Shown: positions 15,959-23,515, counted from the first letter of the stretch. The stretch: DNA of 64,000 nucleotides from Phaeacidiphilus oryzae TH49 (GCF_000744815.1 NZ_JQMQ01000004.1:620001-684000), one strand, 5' to 3'. Notes: generated from the sequence alone by a model not told the origin. A program made the numbers and translations.

Positions 15959-16823
15959 CCCTGCCCCCCGGCCCCGCGGCGGCCGGACGCCAGGGGACCA
16001 CCCGACCCTCCCGCACCAGCTCGCCGTACTGGCCCGGGTCGAGCGGGCCCAGTGCGAGATCCAGCAGGGCCGAGGACGCCTGCTCCGGGGTGGGCGCGGC
16101 GCTGACGTCCCACCACGCCTGGGAGGTCGGGGTGTTCATCATTCCGGGGCAGACCGAGGCGATCAGGATGCCGCGGGCCAGGTCCCGCTCCCGCCGCTGG
16201 GCGGCGAGGGTGCGGACGGCCGCCACCTGGCCGATCTTCGAGGGGATGTTGACGAAGGCCGGCCAGGGACCGCTGAAGGCGCTGCCGTCGCGGACGGCCT
16301 CCCGCCAGTCGATGACGGCCGCGTCCACCGCGTCGAGGGTGGGCAGCCCGTCGAAGCGGCTGTGCAGCGAGGGCGCGAGGGAGGCCAGCGTGCCCAGCGC
16401 GCTGGCCACCACGATCAGCCGCCCGTGGTCGCGCAGGGCCGGGGCGAACGCCCGCAGCAGCCGGGTGGTGCCCAGATTGTTGACCTCGGTGAAGGGGGTC
16501 ACGACCGCGCGCGGGTCGTCCTGTGGCGTCACCCGCATCACCGCGTTGCCGAAGACGATGTCGACTCCGCCGTGCCGCTCGGTCAGGGCGTCCGCCAGCT
16601 CCTGCGCGCGGGTGGGGTCCGCCACGTCGAAGAGCTCGGCGCGAATCTCGGCGCCGGAGCCCACCTGTTCCGAGGCGATCTCCTTGAGCCTGCGGGCGTC
16701 CCTGCCGGTCGCGTAGACGATGTCGCCGGCGCCCAGGCGCCGGGCCAGTCCCTTGACCAGGGCCAGACCGAGGCCCTGGGTGGCCCCGGTGACCAGGGCG
16801 ATCCGCTGTCCGTTCGTCGTCAT
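15954..16823 (-). CDS. carbonyl-reductase-like SDR lacking the catalytic tyrosine
   Basis: A 289-residue short-chain dehydrogenase. TGATQGLG binds NAD(P), and LIVVASALG supplies the catalytic serine region. SVCPGMMNTPTS follows the last strand. The segment aligned with the human CBR1 motif WPSSAYGVTKIG is WPAFVNIPSKIG, so the YxxxK tyrosine is replaced by Asn192 while Lys196 is kept. Activity as a normal reductase is therefore doubtful. ATG 16823 follows GAGAAGAGGAG. It is 73 bp downstream of another SDR and probably in one operon with it. Confidence 0.85.
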   Translation of the reverse strand: MTTNGQRIALVTGATQGLGLALVKGLARRLGAGDIVYATGRDARRLKEIASEQVGSGAEIRAELFDVADPTRAQELADALTERHGGVDIVFGNAVMRVTPQDDPRAVVTPFTEVNNLGTTRLLRAFAPALRDHGRLIVVASALGTLASLAPSLHSRFDGLPTLDAVDAAVIDWREAVRDGSAFSGPWPAFVNIPSKIGQVAAVRTLAAQRRERDLARGILIASVCPGMMNTPTSQAWWDVSAAPTPEQASSALLDLALGPLDPGQYGELVREGRVVPWRPAAAGPGGRA

Positions 16824-16896
16824 GCCGTCTCCTCTTCTCTCCTCGTTCTCTCCTGGAAGCGGTTCTCCCGATGCCACCGGGGCCGCCGTCCCCGGC

Positions 16897-17838
16897 TCAA
16901 CGGCGGGCTGTGCCGGCCCCGTCGGCGAGCAGCCGCTCGGAGAGGGTCCACAGCCGCTCGGCGTTGTCGGGGTCGACGGCGTAGCGGGCGACGCCGTGCA
17001 GTGTGCCGGTGCGGCGGTCGACGGTCTCGGCTTCGTTGCAGTCCTCGAAGTAGCGCCCGCTGACGCCCTCCACCAGCGGGGAGGCCGCCAGCAGGACGGT
17101 GGTGGCGGCGCCCTGCTCCAGGGTCTTGATCTGGTCGGGGGAGACCCGTCCGCTGCTGCCGCCGACGTGCCGCTGGAGGTTGGTCCTGACGGCCCCCGGC
17201 ATCAGCGCGTTGGCGGTGATCCCGTCCCGGGCCCAGCGGCGGGCGGCGGCCACGGCGAAGAGCACGTTCGCGGTCTTGGACTGGGCGTACGCGGCCCATG
17301 GGTCGTAACTGCGGAAGGCGAAGTGCGGGTCGTCGAAGACCACCGGTGAACGCTGGTGGCCGGTGGAGCTCAGGACGACCACCCGGGCGCCGCCGGCCGC
17401 CGCGAGCGCGCTGTGGAGGGCGTTGGCGAGGGCGAAGTGCCCCAGATGGTTGGTGGCGAACTGGAGCTCCCAGCCCTGCGGGGTGTACTGCTCGGCGCAG
17501 GCCATGATCCCGGCGTTGTTCACCAGGATGTCCAGCGGCCCGTTCCAGGCGGCCGCGAAGGCGGACACCGAGGCGGGGTCGGTCAGGTCCAGCGGCGCCA
17601 CCCGCAGGGCCTCGCTGCCGGTGGAGGCGGTGATCCCGGCGGCCGTCCGCTCGCCGGCCGCCGGGTCCCGGACGGCGAGGACGACCTCGGCGCCGCGGGC
17701 GGCCAGCACCCGGGCGGTCTCCGCGCCCAGTCCGGAGGAGGCGCCGGTGACCACCGCGCGCCGCCCGCTCAGGTCGATCTCGGCGGCCACCTCCTCGGCG
17801 GTGGTGGCGAAGCCGAAGGGGGTGGTCAGAAGGGTCAT
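16897..17838 (-). CDS. short-chain dehydrogenase/reductase (retinol dehydrogenase-like)
   Basis: A 313-residue classical-fold SDR. VVTGASSGLGAE is the NAD(P) motif, LVNNAGIM the NNAG motif, VVLSSTGH holds the serine, and YAQSK is the intact YxxxK. The length and the F..S.GH.RS stretch match the WW-oxidoreductase/retinol dehydrogenase-like group, which reduces or oxidises varied aldehydes and alcohols. ATG 17838 has GAGGAGTCC upstream. It diverges from LysR paralogue 2 across 125 bp containing a CCAAC/GTTGG dyad, so it is the likely regulated gene. Confidence 0.9.
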   Translation of the reverse strand: MTLLTTPFGFATTAEEVAAEIDLSGRRAVVTGASSGLGAETARVLAARGAEVVLAVRDPAAGERTAAGITASTGSEALRVAPLDLTDPASVSAFAAAWNGPLDILVNNAGIMACAEQYTPQGWELQFATNHLGHFALANALHSALAAAGGARVVVLSSTGHQRSPVVFDDPHFAFRSYDPWAAYAQSKTANVLFAVAAARRWARDGITANALMPGAVRTNLQRHVGGSSGRVSPDQIKTLEQGAATTVLLAASPLVEGVSGRYFEDCNEAETVDRRTGTLHGVARYAVDPDNAERLWTLSERLLADGAGTARR

Positions 17839-17925
17839 GCCGGACTCCTCGCTCGGGGGTGCTCGTCGCGGAGCCGCCGTGCGACGGCTCCGCACCCCAC
17901 CGTAGGAGCGGCGGCGTCCATGACG

Positions 17926-17957
17926 CCAACGAAAGTTGGACACATGTGGTATGCGTA
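17926..17957. promoter_or_regulatory. LysR-type intergenic control region, pair 2
   Basis: CCAAC-gaaa-GTTGG (17926-17939) is a perfect short dyad. It is followed by TGGTATGCGTA (17947-17957), the same 11-mer found before the paralogous LysR at 12916, again ending six bases before the ATG. The dyad sits between the divergent SDR and LysR starts. Confidence 0.6.
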
Positions 17958-17963
17958 GACGTC

Positions 17964-18887
17964 ATGGACTTCCGGGACGTCTCCCTCACCGGCCTGCGGG
18001 TCTTCCGCGCGGTGGCCGAACAGGGCACCTTCACCGCGGCGGCGATCGCGCTGGGCTACACCCAGTCCGCGGTGTCCCGGCAGATCGCCGCCGTGGAACG
18101 GGCCGCCGACGCCAGACTGCTGGACCGGCGCCGGGACGGCGTCCAGCTCACCGCCGCGGGCCAGCTGGTCCTCCGCCGTGCCTCGGCGGTGCTGGACGAG
18201 ATCGAGCAGACCGCCCGCGAGCTGTCCGGGATCGAGGACCAGGGCGGCACCGTACGGGTCGGCTGGCCGCCCAGCCTCGGGTCGGTGGTGGTGCCGCGGG
18301 CCATCGTCGCGCTGCGCGCCAGCCATCCCGCGATCACCGTCACCACCCGTGAGGGCGGAACCCCGGCACTGGTCCGGGCGCTGCGGACGGGCAGCGTCGA
18401 CCTGGCGCTGCTCGGCTCCGCCCCGCCGTTCCGGCCGCCGGACTCGGAGTCGCCCCCGCTGGTCACCCAGACGCTGGCCGAGCGCAGCCTCCGGGTGGCG
18501 CTGCCCGCGAGCCATCCGCTGGCCCGCCAGGACTACGTGGACATCGCCGACCTCCACGGGCAGCGCTGGATCGCCGCCCCGCCCTCGGGCGGCGAGCGCC
18601 TGATGGGCGTCTGGCCCGGCCTGGACGAGCGGCCCGAGATCGCCCACACCGCCCGCGACTGGCTGGCCAAGCTGCAACTGGTCGCCGCCGGCTGCGGCCT
18701 GACGACGGTGCCGGCCCCGCTCACCCACGCCGTGCCCGAGGGGGTCCGGATCCGCCCGGTGCGCGGCGGCCCCCAGGAGCAGCGGCGGCTCGTCCTGGCC
18801 CGGCTGCCCGAGCCGCCGCAGGAGGCGGTGGTCCGGGTGGCCGAGGCGCTGCGCGCGGCCGCCCTGGAGGTGGACGCACTGCAGTGA
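17964..18887 (+). CDS. LysR-family transcriptional regulator, paralogue 2
   Basis: A 307-residue LTTR with its helix-turn-helix in GTFTAAAIALGYTQSAVSRQ (about residues 23-42) and a periplasmic-binding-like effector domain. It is paralogous to the regulator at 12933 throughout. No Shine-Dalgarno precedes ATG 17964; the TGGTATGCGTA box six bases upstream suggests leaderless translation. It diverges from the SDR at 16897 and probably regulates it and the genes downstream of it. Confidence 0.93.
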   Translation: MDFRDVSLTGLRVFRAVAEQGTFTAAAIALGYTQSAVSRQIAAVERAADARLLDRRRDGVQLTAAGQLVLRRASAVLDEIEQTARELSGIEDQGGTVRVGWPPSLGSVVVPRAIVALRASHPAITVTTREGGTPALVRALRTGSVDLALLGSAPPFRPPDSESPPLVTQTLAERSLRVALPASHPLARQDYVDIADLHGQRWIAAPPSGGERLMGVWPGLDERPEIAHTARDWLAKLQLVAAGCGLTTVPAPLTHAVPEGVRIRPVRGGPQEQRRLVLARLPEPPQEAVVRVAEALRAAALEVDALQ

Positions 18888-18933
18888 GAGCGGTGCCCCG
18901 GGGGGACGTCTGCCTGCGGGGGGAGGGGCGGGC

Positions 18934-19188
18934 TCACTCGAAGACGGTCAGTACCGCGCCCTCGATCTCCACCGCGCGCCCGGGGGCGGTGTTGCTGCGC
19001 AGCGCCTCAAGGCACCGCTGGAAGAGGGCGCATTCGTCGCCGTCCAGCACGGCCGCGGCGAGGTCCAGCAGTTCCTGGACCGCCTCGTCGGTGAGCACCG
19101 CCGGCATCTCGCCGGACAGCAGCAGCACGGACTCGCCGGAGTGGGAGCGCACCACGGCGGTGGTGGGACTTCCCTGGACGATCAGCAC
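18934..19188 (-). CDS. small acidic hypothetical protein
   Basis: An 84-residue protein starting at GTG 19188 behind GAGGGGGA. It reads as a short beta-rich start (VLIVQGSPTTAVVRSHSG), a helical middle rich in Leu, Asp and Glu, and a final strand (AVEIEGAVLTVFE). No family recognised. It lies 208 bp downstream of the XRE regulator on the same strand and may be transcribed with it. It lacks the WRKSSYS pattern of DUF397 partners of XRE proteins and does not resemble a known toxin. Confidence 0.55.
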   Translation of the reverse strand: MLIVQGSPTTAVVRSHSGESVLLLSGEMPAVLTDEAVQELLDLAAAVLDGDECALFQRCLEALRSNTAPGRAVEIEGAVLTVFE

Positions 19189-19396
19189 AGTTCCCCCTCG
19201 GCCCAGAGGAACCGTGTCCCTCACGTACCTCGGACTGCGGGTGACGATAGCCCGGTGTCCCTCGTGCGAGTGACAGGCCGCGAGTACATCCCGCGCGGAA
19301 TCCCCCGTGCGAGTGGAAACCGGCCGAAGCCGCAACCATCGTCCGCTCGGCTGCGTCCCCGGTTCCTCGAATCCGCTCGCCCGCCCCGCCCGGGCG

Positions 19397-19789
19397 TCAG
19401 TCGGCCGCGGGCTCTCCGCCGCCCGCGGAGTCGCCGCGTCGCAGCAGCGAGTCCACCAGGGCGGTGACGTGCCGGCGGTCCTCGGGGGAGAGCCGCTGGA
19501 GGCTGGCGATCAGGGTGTTCACCTCGGGGTCCGCGGGCGGCCCCGCGTCGGCGTAGACCTGGATGCCGCAGGCCTCCGCGGCGGCGCGGCGAACCGTTTC
19601 TGGAGTCAGGCCCAGCCCTTTGGCCAGCCCTTCCAGCGTCGCGGGCTGGGGCATCCGGACCATCCGGTCGGTGGTCGCCAGATGGTGGACCGTCGAGCGC
19701 GGGATCCCGCCCCGGCGGGCCACGTCGCCGTACGACCAGCCGTGCAGCTCCAGCTGCTCCCTGATCAACTGCTGCATGGCGTTGGACAC
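19397..19789 (-). CDS. XRE-type helix-turn-helix regulator, likely controls the peptide cassette
   Basis: A 130-residue protein with a Cro/C1 helix-turn-helix (WSYGDVARRGGIPRSTVHHL, then LEGLAKGLGLTPETV) in the N-terminal half and a helical C-terminus (NTLIASLQRLSPEDRRHVTAL) for dimerisation. GTG 19789 is preferred, with AGGGAG upstream; the internal ATG 19777 has no ribosome binding site. It diverges from the peptide genes across 263 bp that carry two TGTCCAA/TTGGACA-type dyads, and a single TTGGACA half-site overlaps its own start codon (19782-19788). Repression of the peptide promoter plus autoregulation is the simplest reading. Confidence 0.8.
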   Translation of the reverse strand: MSNAMQQLIREQLELHGWSYGDVARRGGIPRSTVHHLATTDRMVRMPQPATLEGLAKGLGLTPETVRRAAAEACGIQVYADAGPPADPEVNTLIASLQRLSPEDRRHVTALVDSLLRRGDSAGGGEPAAD

Positions 19790-19954
19790 GTGACGGATCG
19801 CTCCCTGCCTCGGTCGGCGTCGGCCGGCGCCGGACATCTGTGCTCGGCCGCCGCTCAGTCTAAGAGGATCAGCCCGCTCCGCCGAAGGCAAGGCCGTCCA
19901 CCTGCCCCGCACCGGCGGTTACCCATCCGTTACCAAGCGTTGCCGGGATTCCCC

Positions 19955-19984
19955 TTGCGGAGCCGCTCGCCGTCCGGCTAGTGT
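19955..19984 (+). promoter_or_regulatory. promoter of the peptide cassette
   Basis: TTGCGG (19955-19960) and TAGTGT (19979-19984) are separated by 18 bp, matching the HrdB-type TTGnnn-18-TAGnnT promoter. Transcription would start near 19991, inside the first of two operators. Confidence 0.65.
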
Positions 19985-20022
19985 CCAATCTCGTTGGACA
20001 GAGCGTCCCACTCCGTTGGACG
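19982..20022. promoter_or_regulatory. two tandem 19-bp dyads (operators) before peptide gene 1
   Basis: TGTCCAATCTCGTTGGACA (19982-20000) is a perfect TGTCCAA-N5-TTGGACA dyad overlapping the -10 box. CGTCCCACTCCGTTGGACG (20004-20022) is a second copy with one mismatch. The two centres are 22 bp apart, two helical turns, so two repressor dimers could bind the same face. The adjacent XRE gene is the obvious source of the binder. Confidence 0.7.
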
Positions 20023-20052
20023 CAACCACTCTTCCCTGAAGGGGGAACCACC

Positions 20053-20268
20053 GTGATCGACTTCCGTGAGCTGGATGCCGAGTCCGCCGACCTGCTGCCG
20101 GGCCGCGAGGCGCTGGGGAAGCTGACCTTCACCTTCACCCGGACCACCAACGTGACCAAGCACGTGGCCAACGTCCACGCGCACAACGAGTCGGCCGCGG
20201 TCAACCAGTGGTCGCCCGAGGCGGTCGCCCAGTCCGAGGCCTCCCAGAGCATCTCGATCCACCAGTAG
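20053..20268 (+). CDS. small peptide 1 of a tandem pair, candidate precursor peptide
   Basis: A 71-residue peptide with a charged N-terminal part (DFRELDAESADLLPGREALG), a Thr-rich stretch (TFTFTRTTNVT) and a His/Asn/Gln/Ser-rich C-terminus ending SISIHQ. It has no Cys, no signal peptide and no membrane helix. GTG 20053 follows GAAGGGGGAACC. The N-terminal acidic leader and the low-charge, Asn/Gln-rich tail resemble a leader/core layout. A 61-residue block is identical in the next gene. Neighbouring M50 protease and Tat protein suggest it is processed or exported; the function is unknown. Confidence 0.75.
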   Translation: MIDFRELDAESADLLPGREALGKLTFTFTRTTNVTKHVANVHAHNESAAVNQWSPEAVAQSEASQSISIHQ

Positions 20269-20393
20269 CGGCGAGGCACTGCGGTCGCATCGCTCCTCCC
20301 CACTGACCGCGGGCCGCTCCGCGCTGGACCCCGCAGTTCCACCCATCAGAGTCCCAGAGACCACAGATCAGCAAGCACAGAAAGGCCACCATC

Positions 20394-20612
20394 ATGAGCA
20401 TGGACCCCCGCGAGTTGGATGCCGAGTCCGCCGACCTGCTGCCGGGCCGCGAGGCGCTGGGGAAGCTGACCTTCACCTTCACCCGGACCACCAACGTCAC
20501 CAAGCACGTGGCCAACGTCCACGCCCACAACGAGTCGGCCGCGGTCAACCAGTGGTCGCCGGAGGCGGTCGCCCAGTCCGAGGCCTCGCAGGGCATCAGC
20601 ATCAGCCAGTGA
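20394..20612 (+). CDS. small peptide 2 of a tandem pair, candidate precursor peptide
   Basis: A 72-residue near-copy of peptide 1. The 61 residues from RELDAE to SEASQ are identical, and only the first few residues and the tail differ (GISISQ here, SISIHQ there). Across those 61 codons I count six DNA differences, all synonymous, so the copies are kept by selection rather than merely recent. ATG 20394 has AGAAAGGCC upstream. The 125 bp between the two genes contains no operator; CACTGCGG and CCGCAGT could form a long-range hairpin. It is followed after 82 bp by the M50 protease gene. Confidence 0.75.
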   Translation: MSMDPRELDAESADLLPGREALGKLTFTFTRTTNVTKHVANVHAHNESAAVNQWSPEAVAQSEASQGISISQ

Positions 20613-20694
20613 TCCGAGCACCCGTGCGGCCGGCTTGTCGGTCGTAGGCCGCACGGGTCCCGCGGGGGCGGGGGCGACGAGGGAAGGGCCGGAG

Positions 20695-22698
20695 ATGACT
20701 GCGATCGGGGATCGCGAGAACAGCCGCCATCGGCGGGGGCGCAGGCGCGGCCAGGGCACCGCGCACGCGACCTCCGGGCTGGTCGCGACTCCACCCGTGA
20801 CGTCGGCACCGACTCCACCGCCTCCGGAGCCGCCATGGGACGCGCCTCCCGGCCTCGTCCCCGCTCCCGCCCCTGGCGCCGGCCGTTGGGACGGCGCCAC
20901 CCGAACCGACGTCCACACGGACCCAGGGTCCGAGACGGGTGCTCCGTACCAGGAACCGCGCCCGTGGGGGGTGCCGCGGCTCACGGCAGGGCTGCGGCTG
21001 CACGGCGAGTACCGGGGCTCGGGCTTCACCGAGCCCCGGTACATCGCCCGGCGCGGCGACGGCCAGGTGCTCCAGCTGTCCCGCCTGCTGTACCTGGTCA
21101 CCCGGGCCATCGACGGCCGGCGCGACCTGGAGGGCGTCTCCCACCGGGTCAGCGCCGAGTACGGCCGCGAGCTGAGCACCGAGAACATCGCCTACCTCAT
21201 CGACCGCAAGCTGGAGCCGCTCGGCGTCACGGTGCCGCCCGGGCAGGAGAACGACCAGGTCGACGCCCCGCGCTCGGACCTGCTGCTCGCCCTCCGCTTC
21301 CACAAGGTCCTCTTCCGCGAGTCCGCGGTGGCCCGGATCGCCGGCGCGCTCAGCTGGCTCCACCGGCCGCTGCTGGTCGCCCTCGTCCTGCTGGGCATGG
21401 GCGGCCTGGACGCCTGGCTGTTCGGCAGCTTCGGGGCCATCACGCCGGTGCTTCACACCCTCGACCAGCCGGTGCTGCTCCTCGCCGTCTTCGCGCTGAC
21501 CGTGGCCTCGCTCGTCTTCCACGAGTTCGGCCACGCCTCGGCCTGCCGCTACGGCGGCGCCAGCCCCGGATGCATCGGCTGCGGGATCTTCCTGGTCTGG
21601 CCCTCGCTCTACACCGACGTCACCGACGTCTACCGGATCGGCCGCAGCGGCCGGCTCCGAACCGACCTCGGGGGGGTCTACTTCAACCTGGTCTTCATGC
21701 TCGGCCTGGCCGGGCTGTTCTTCCTGACCGGCCAGCAGTTCCTGCTCGGAGCCGTCTACCTGGGCCACTTCGAAGTGCTCGAACAGCTGATGCCGGCCGT
21801 CCGGCTGGACGGCTACTACATCCTCGGCGACCTCGCCGGGGTTCCCGACCTTTACGGGAAGATCCGCCCCATCCTCCTCAGCGCGCTGCCCGGCCGACCC
21901 ACCCACCCCGAGGTGGCCGGCCTCAAGCGGTCGGCGCGGACCGTGGTCACGGTCTGGGTGCTGACGATGATCCCCCTCCTCCTCGGCGATCTCGGCTACG
22001 CGCTGTGGAACCTGCCGAGGATCGTCACCACCGGCGTGCGCTCGCTCACCGTGCAACTGGTGGGCACCGCCGACGCCTTCGGCTCCGGGCGGATCGCCGA
22101 GGGGCTGCTCGGAGTGGTCGGCAGTGTGATGCTGATCTGCCCACTGCTGGGGATGGGCTACCTCTCCGTGCGGCTGGGAGGCCGGCTGATCCGGGCGGCG
22201 GTCGCCGGCACCCGCGGCAAGCCGGGACTGCGGCTGACGCTCGGCGGGGTCGCGCTGGGGGGCGCGGCCGCGCTCAGCCTGGCCTGGGCGGTCGGCGTCA
22301 CCCCGCGGCCGCTGCCGGAGCAGCCGCCGATCGTCCCGGTGCTCCAGCCAGGGGTGCCGACCACAGCGCCGAGCAGCTCCCCGACGGCGGTGCCCACCCG
22401 TCCGCACACCCGGCGGCCGCACCCGAGCGCCACCGCCCACGCCGGGCCCAGCTCCACCCCGCGCCCCAACCCCTCGGCCACGCACACCTCCAAGGCGTCC
22501 GGTCGCGCCACCTCGGCGGCCTCGGGCACGGCCTCGGCCACCCCGAAGCCGAGCGGGCCGGCCGCCCAGCCGGCGAGCGGGCCCACCCCGTCGGCCTCCC
22601 CGACGCCGATGTCCTCCCCGACTCCGTCGCCGCCGCCCCCCTCGGTGAGCGCCAGCGGTACCGCCACCGCCTTGCCCACGGTCAAACCGACGCCGTGA
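20695..22698 (+). CDS. membrane M50 peptide zinc metalloprotease with PqqD/RRE-like domain and Pro/Thr/Ser-rich tail
   Basis: A 667-residue protein. Residues 1-95 are basic then proline-rich. Residues 118-178 (LQLSRLLYLVTRAIDGRRDL and onward to DRKLEPLGV) look like a PqqD-type winged helix, the fold used as RiPP recognition element to bind leader peptides. The site-2-protease-like core carries HEFGH at 276-280 and the third zinc ligand in RLDGYYILGDLAGVPDL (Asp372), between about six membrane helices. After 540 comes a roughly 125-residue Pro/Thr/Ser/Ala tail, presumably outside the cell. It belongs to the putative peptide zinc metalloprotease group (YydH-like). ATG 20695 follows GAGGGAAGGG. 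The peptides just upstream are the natural substrate candidates. Confidence 0.85.
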   Translation: MTAIGDRENSRHRRGRRRGQGTAHATSGLVATPPVTSAPTPPPPEPPWDAPPGLVPAPAPGAGRWDGATRTDVHTDPGSETGAPYQEPRPWGVPRLTAGLRLHGEYRGSGFTEPRYIARRGDGQVLQLSRLLYLVTRAIDGRRDLEGVSHRVSAEYGRELSTENIAYLIDRKLEPLGVTVPPGQENDQVDAPRSDLLLALRFHKVLFRESAVARIAGALSWLHRPLLVALVLLGMGGLDAWLFGSFGAITPVLHTLDQPVLLLAVFALTVASLVFHEFGHASACRYGGASPGCIGCGIFLVWPSLYTDVTDVYRIGRSGRLRTDLGGVYFNLVFMLGLAGLFFLTGQQFLLGAVYLGHFEVLEQLMPAVRLDGYYILGDLAGVPDLYGKIRPILLSALPGRPTHPEVAGLKRSARTVVTVWVLTMIPLLLGDLGYALWNLPRIVTTGVRSLTVQLVGTADAFGSGRIAEGLLGVVGSVMLICPLLGMGYLSVRLGGRLIRAAVAGTRGKPGLRLTLGGVALGGAAALSLAWAVGVTPRPLPEQPPIVPVLQPGVPTTAPSSSPTAVPTRPHTRRPHPSATAHAGPSSTPRPNPSATHTSKASGRATSAASGTASATPKPSGPAAQPASGPTPSASPTPMSSPTPSPPPPSVSASGTATALPTVKPTP

Positions 22699-22762
22699 AC
22701 CCCGACTTTCCGTCGTCCGCCGACGAGTGTCCGCCGGCGGCCCAGCAGAGGAGCTGCGCACG

Positions 22763-23452
22763 ATGAATCCACACAAACACCGCCGGTACCAGCTGACCGT
22801 GAGCCGCCGAACCGTCCGCTTCGGGCTGCTGGCCACGGCCGGGCTGGCCGCGCTCGCCAGCGCCGCGCCGGCCGCCGAGGCCGCCGAGGGCATCGGCCAC
22901 GACGTCGGGGTGGCCACCGACGACGTGTTCAGCCGCGCCGACGCGGCCCACACGGTGGACGCCACCGACTCCTTCACCGTCCACCAGTTCGGCCCGCTGG
23001 TCGCCGCCCATCTGCACAACGAGGCGGTGGCCGCCTCGGTGGCCTGCCACCCGGACCGGCCCTGCCGCTCGGTGGCGCTGTCCTTCCAGATCGACACCAT
23101 GGCCGGCACCCGGATCCACCTCCAGGCCGACAACACCAGCTCGGCCGAGAACATCCACTGTGCGGGCTGCGAGACCTTCGCCGGGGCCTGGCAGTTCGTG
23201 GTCTCCACCCCGCAGGCCTTCCGGCTCACCCCCGCCGAGCAGGCCCGACTGGGCACCATCCACCGGCAGTTGGACGCCCTCACCCACTCGAAACTGCCCA
23301 CCTCCGAGGTGCGGGCGCAGGCCGACGTGCTGGCGGGCGAGGTCACCACGCTGCTGCAGACCGCCGCCGCCCACGCCCCGCAGGGCCCGGGCACCGACCC
23401 GCTCGGCTCCTTCCGTCCCACCGTCACGGTCCAGCACCACTTCGCCGGCTGA
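22763..23452 (+). CDS. Tat-type secreted protein with a CxxC and a second Cys pair
   Basis: A 229-residue exported protein. The N-terminus has a twin-arginine motif (SRRTVRFG), a hydrophobic run and an Ala-rich cleavage region ending AAEAAEG. The mature part holds four cysteines: ACHPDRPC and HCAGC. ENIHCAGCETFAGAWQFVV is the most distinctive stretch. The C-terminal 80 residues are helical. ATG 22763 has AGAGGAG upstream and lies 64 bp after the M50 gene, so it is probably the last gene of the peptide operon. Tat export implies folding, perhaps metal or disulfide formation, before secretion. No family name can be given. Confidence 0.7.
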   Translation: MNPHKHRRYQLTVSRRTVRFGLLATAGLAALASAAPAAEAAEGIGHDVGVATDDVFSRADAAHTVDATDSFTVHQFGPLVAAHLHNEAVAASVACHPDRPCRSVALSFQIDTMAGTRIHLQADNTSSAENIHCAGCETFAGAWQFVVSTPQAFRLTPAEQARLGTIHRQLDALTHSKLPTSEVRAQADVLAGEVTTLLQTAAAHAPQGPGTDPLGSFRPTVTVQHHFAG

Positions 23453-23482
23453 CCCCGCGCCTGCTCGTCAGGCCTCTGATCT

Positions 23483-23515
23483 TCGCCGGGCCCGGAGCGC
23501 CGCCGGGCCCGGCGA
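23483..23515. terminator. strong bidirectional terminator
   Basis: TCGCCGGGCCCGG (23483-23495) pairs exactly with CCGGGCCCGGCGA (23503-23515) around a 7-base loop. It separates the end of the peptide cassette from the convergent S53 peptidase gene, so the two are transcriptionally insulated. Confidence 0.85.

Noticed and set aside
18934-19789. XRE gene plus small acidic protein as toxin-antitoxin or XRE-DUF397 pair
   Set aside because: The small protein lacks DUF397 signatures and toxin motifs, and the genes are 208 bp apart; the dyads point to the peptide genes instead.
20053-20612. Twin peptides as lanthipeptide, thiopeptide or lasso precursors
   Set aside because: They have no Cys and no modifying enzyme (LanM, YcaO, radical SAM, lasso cyclase) is nearby.
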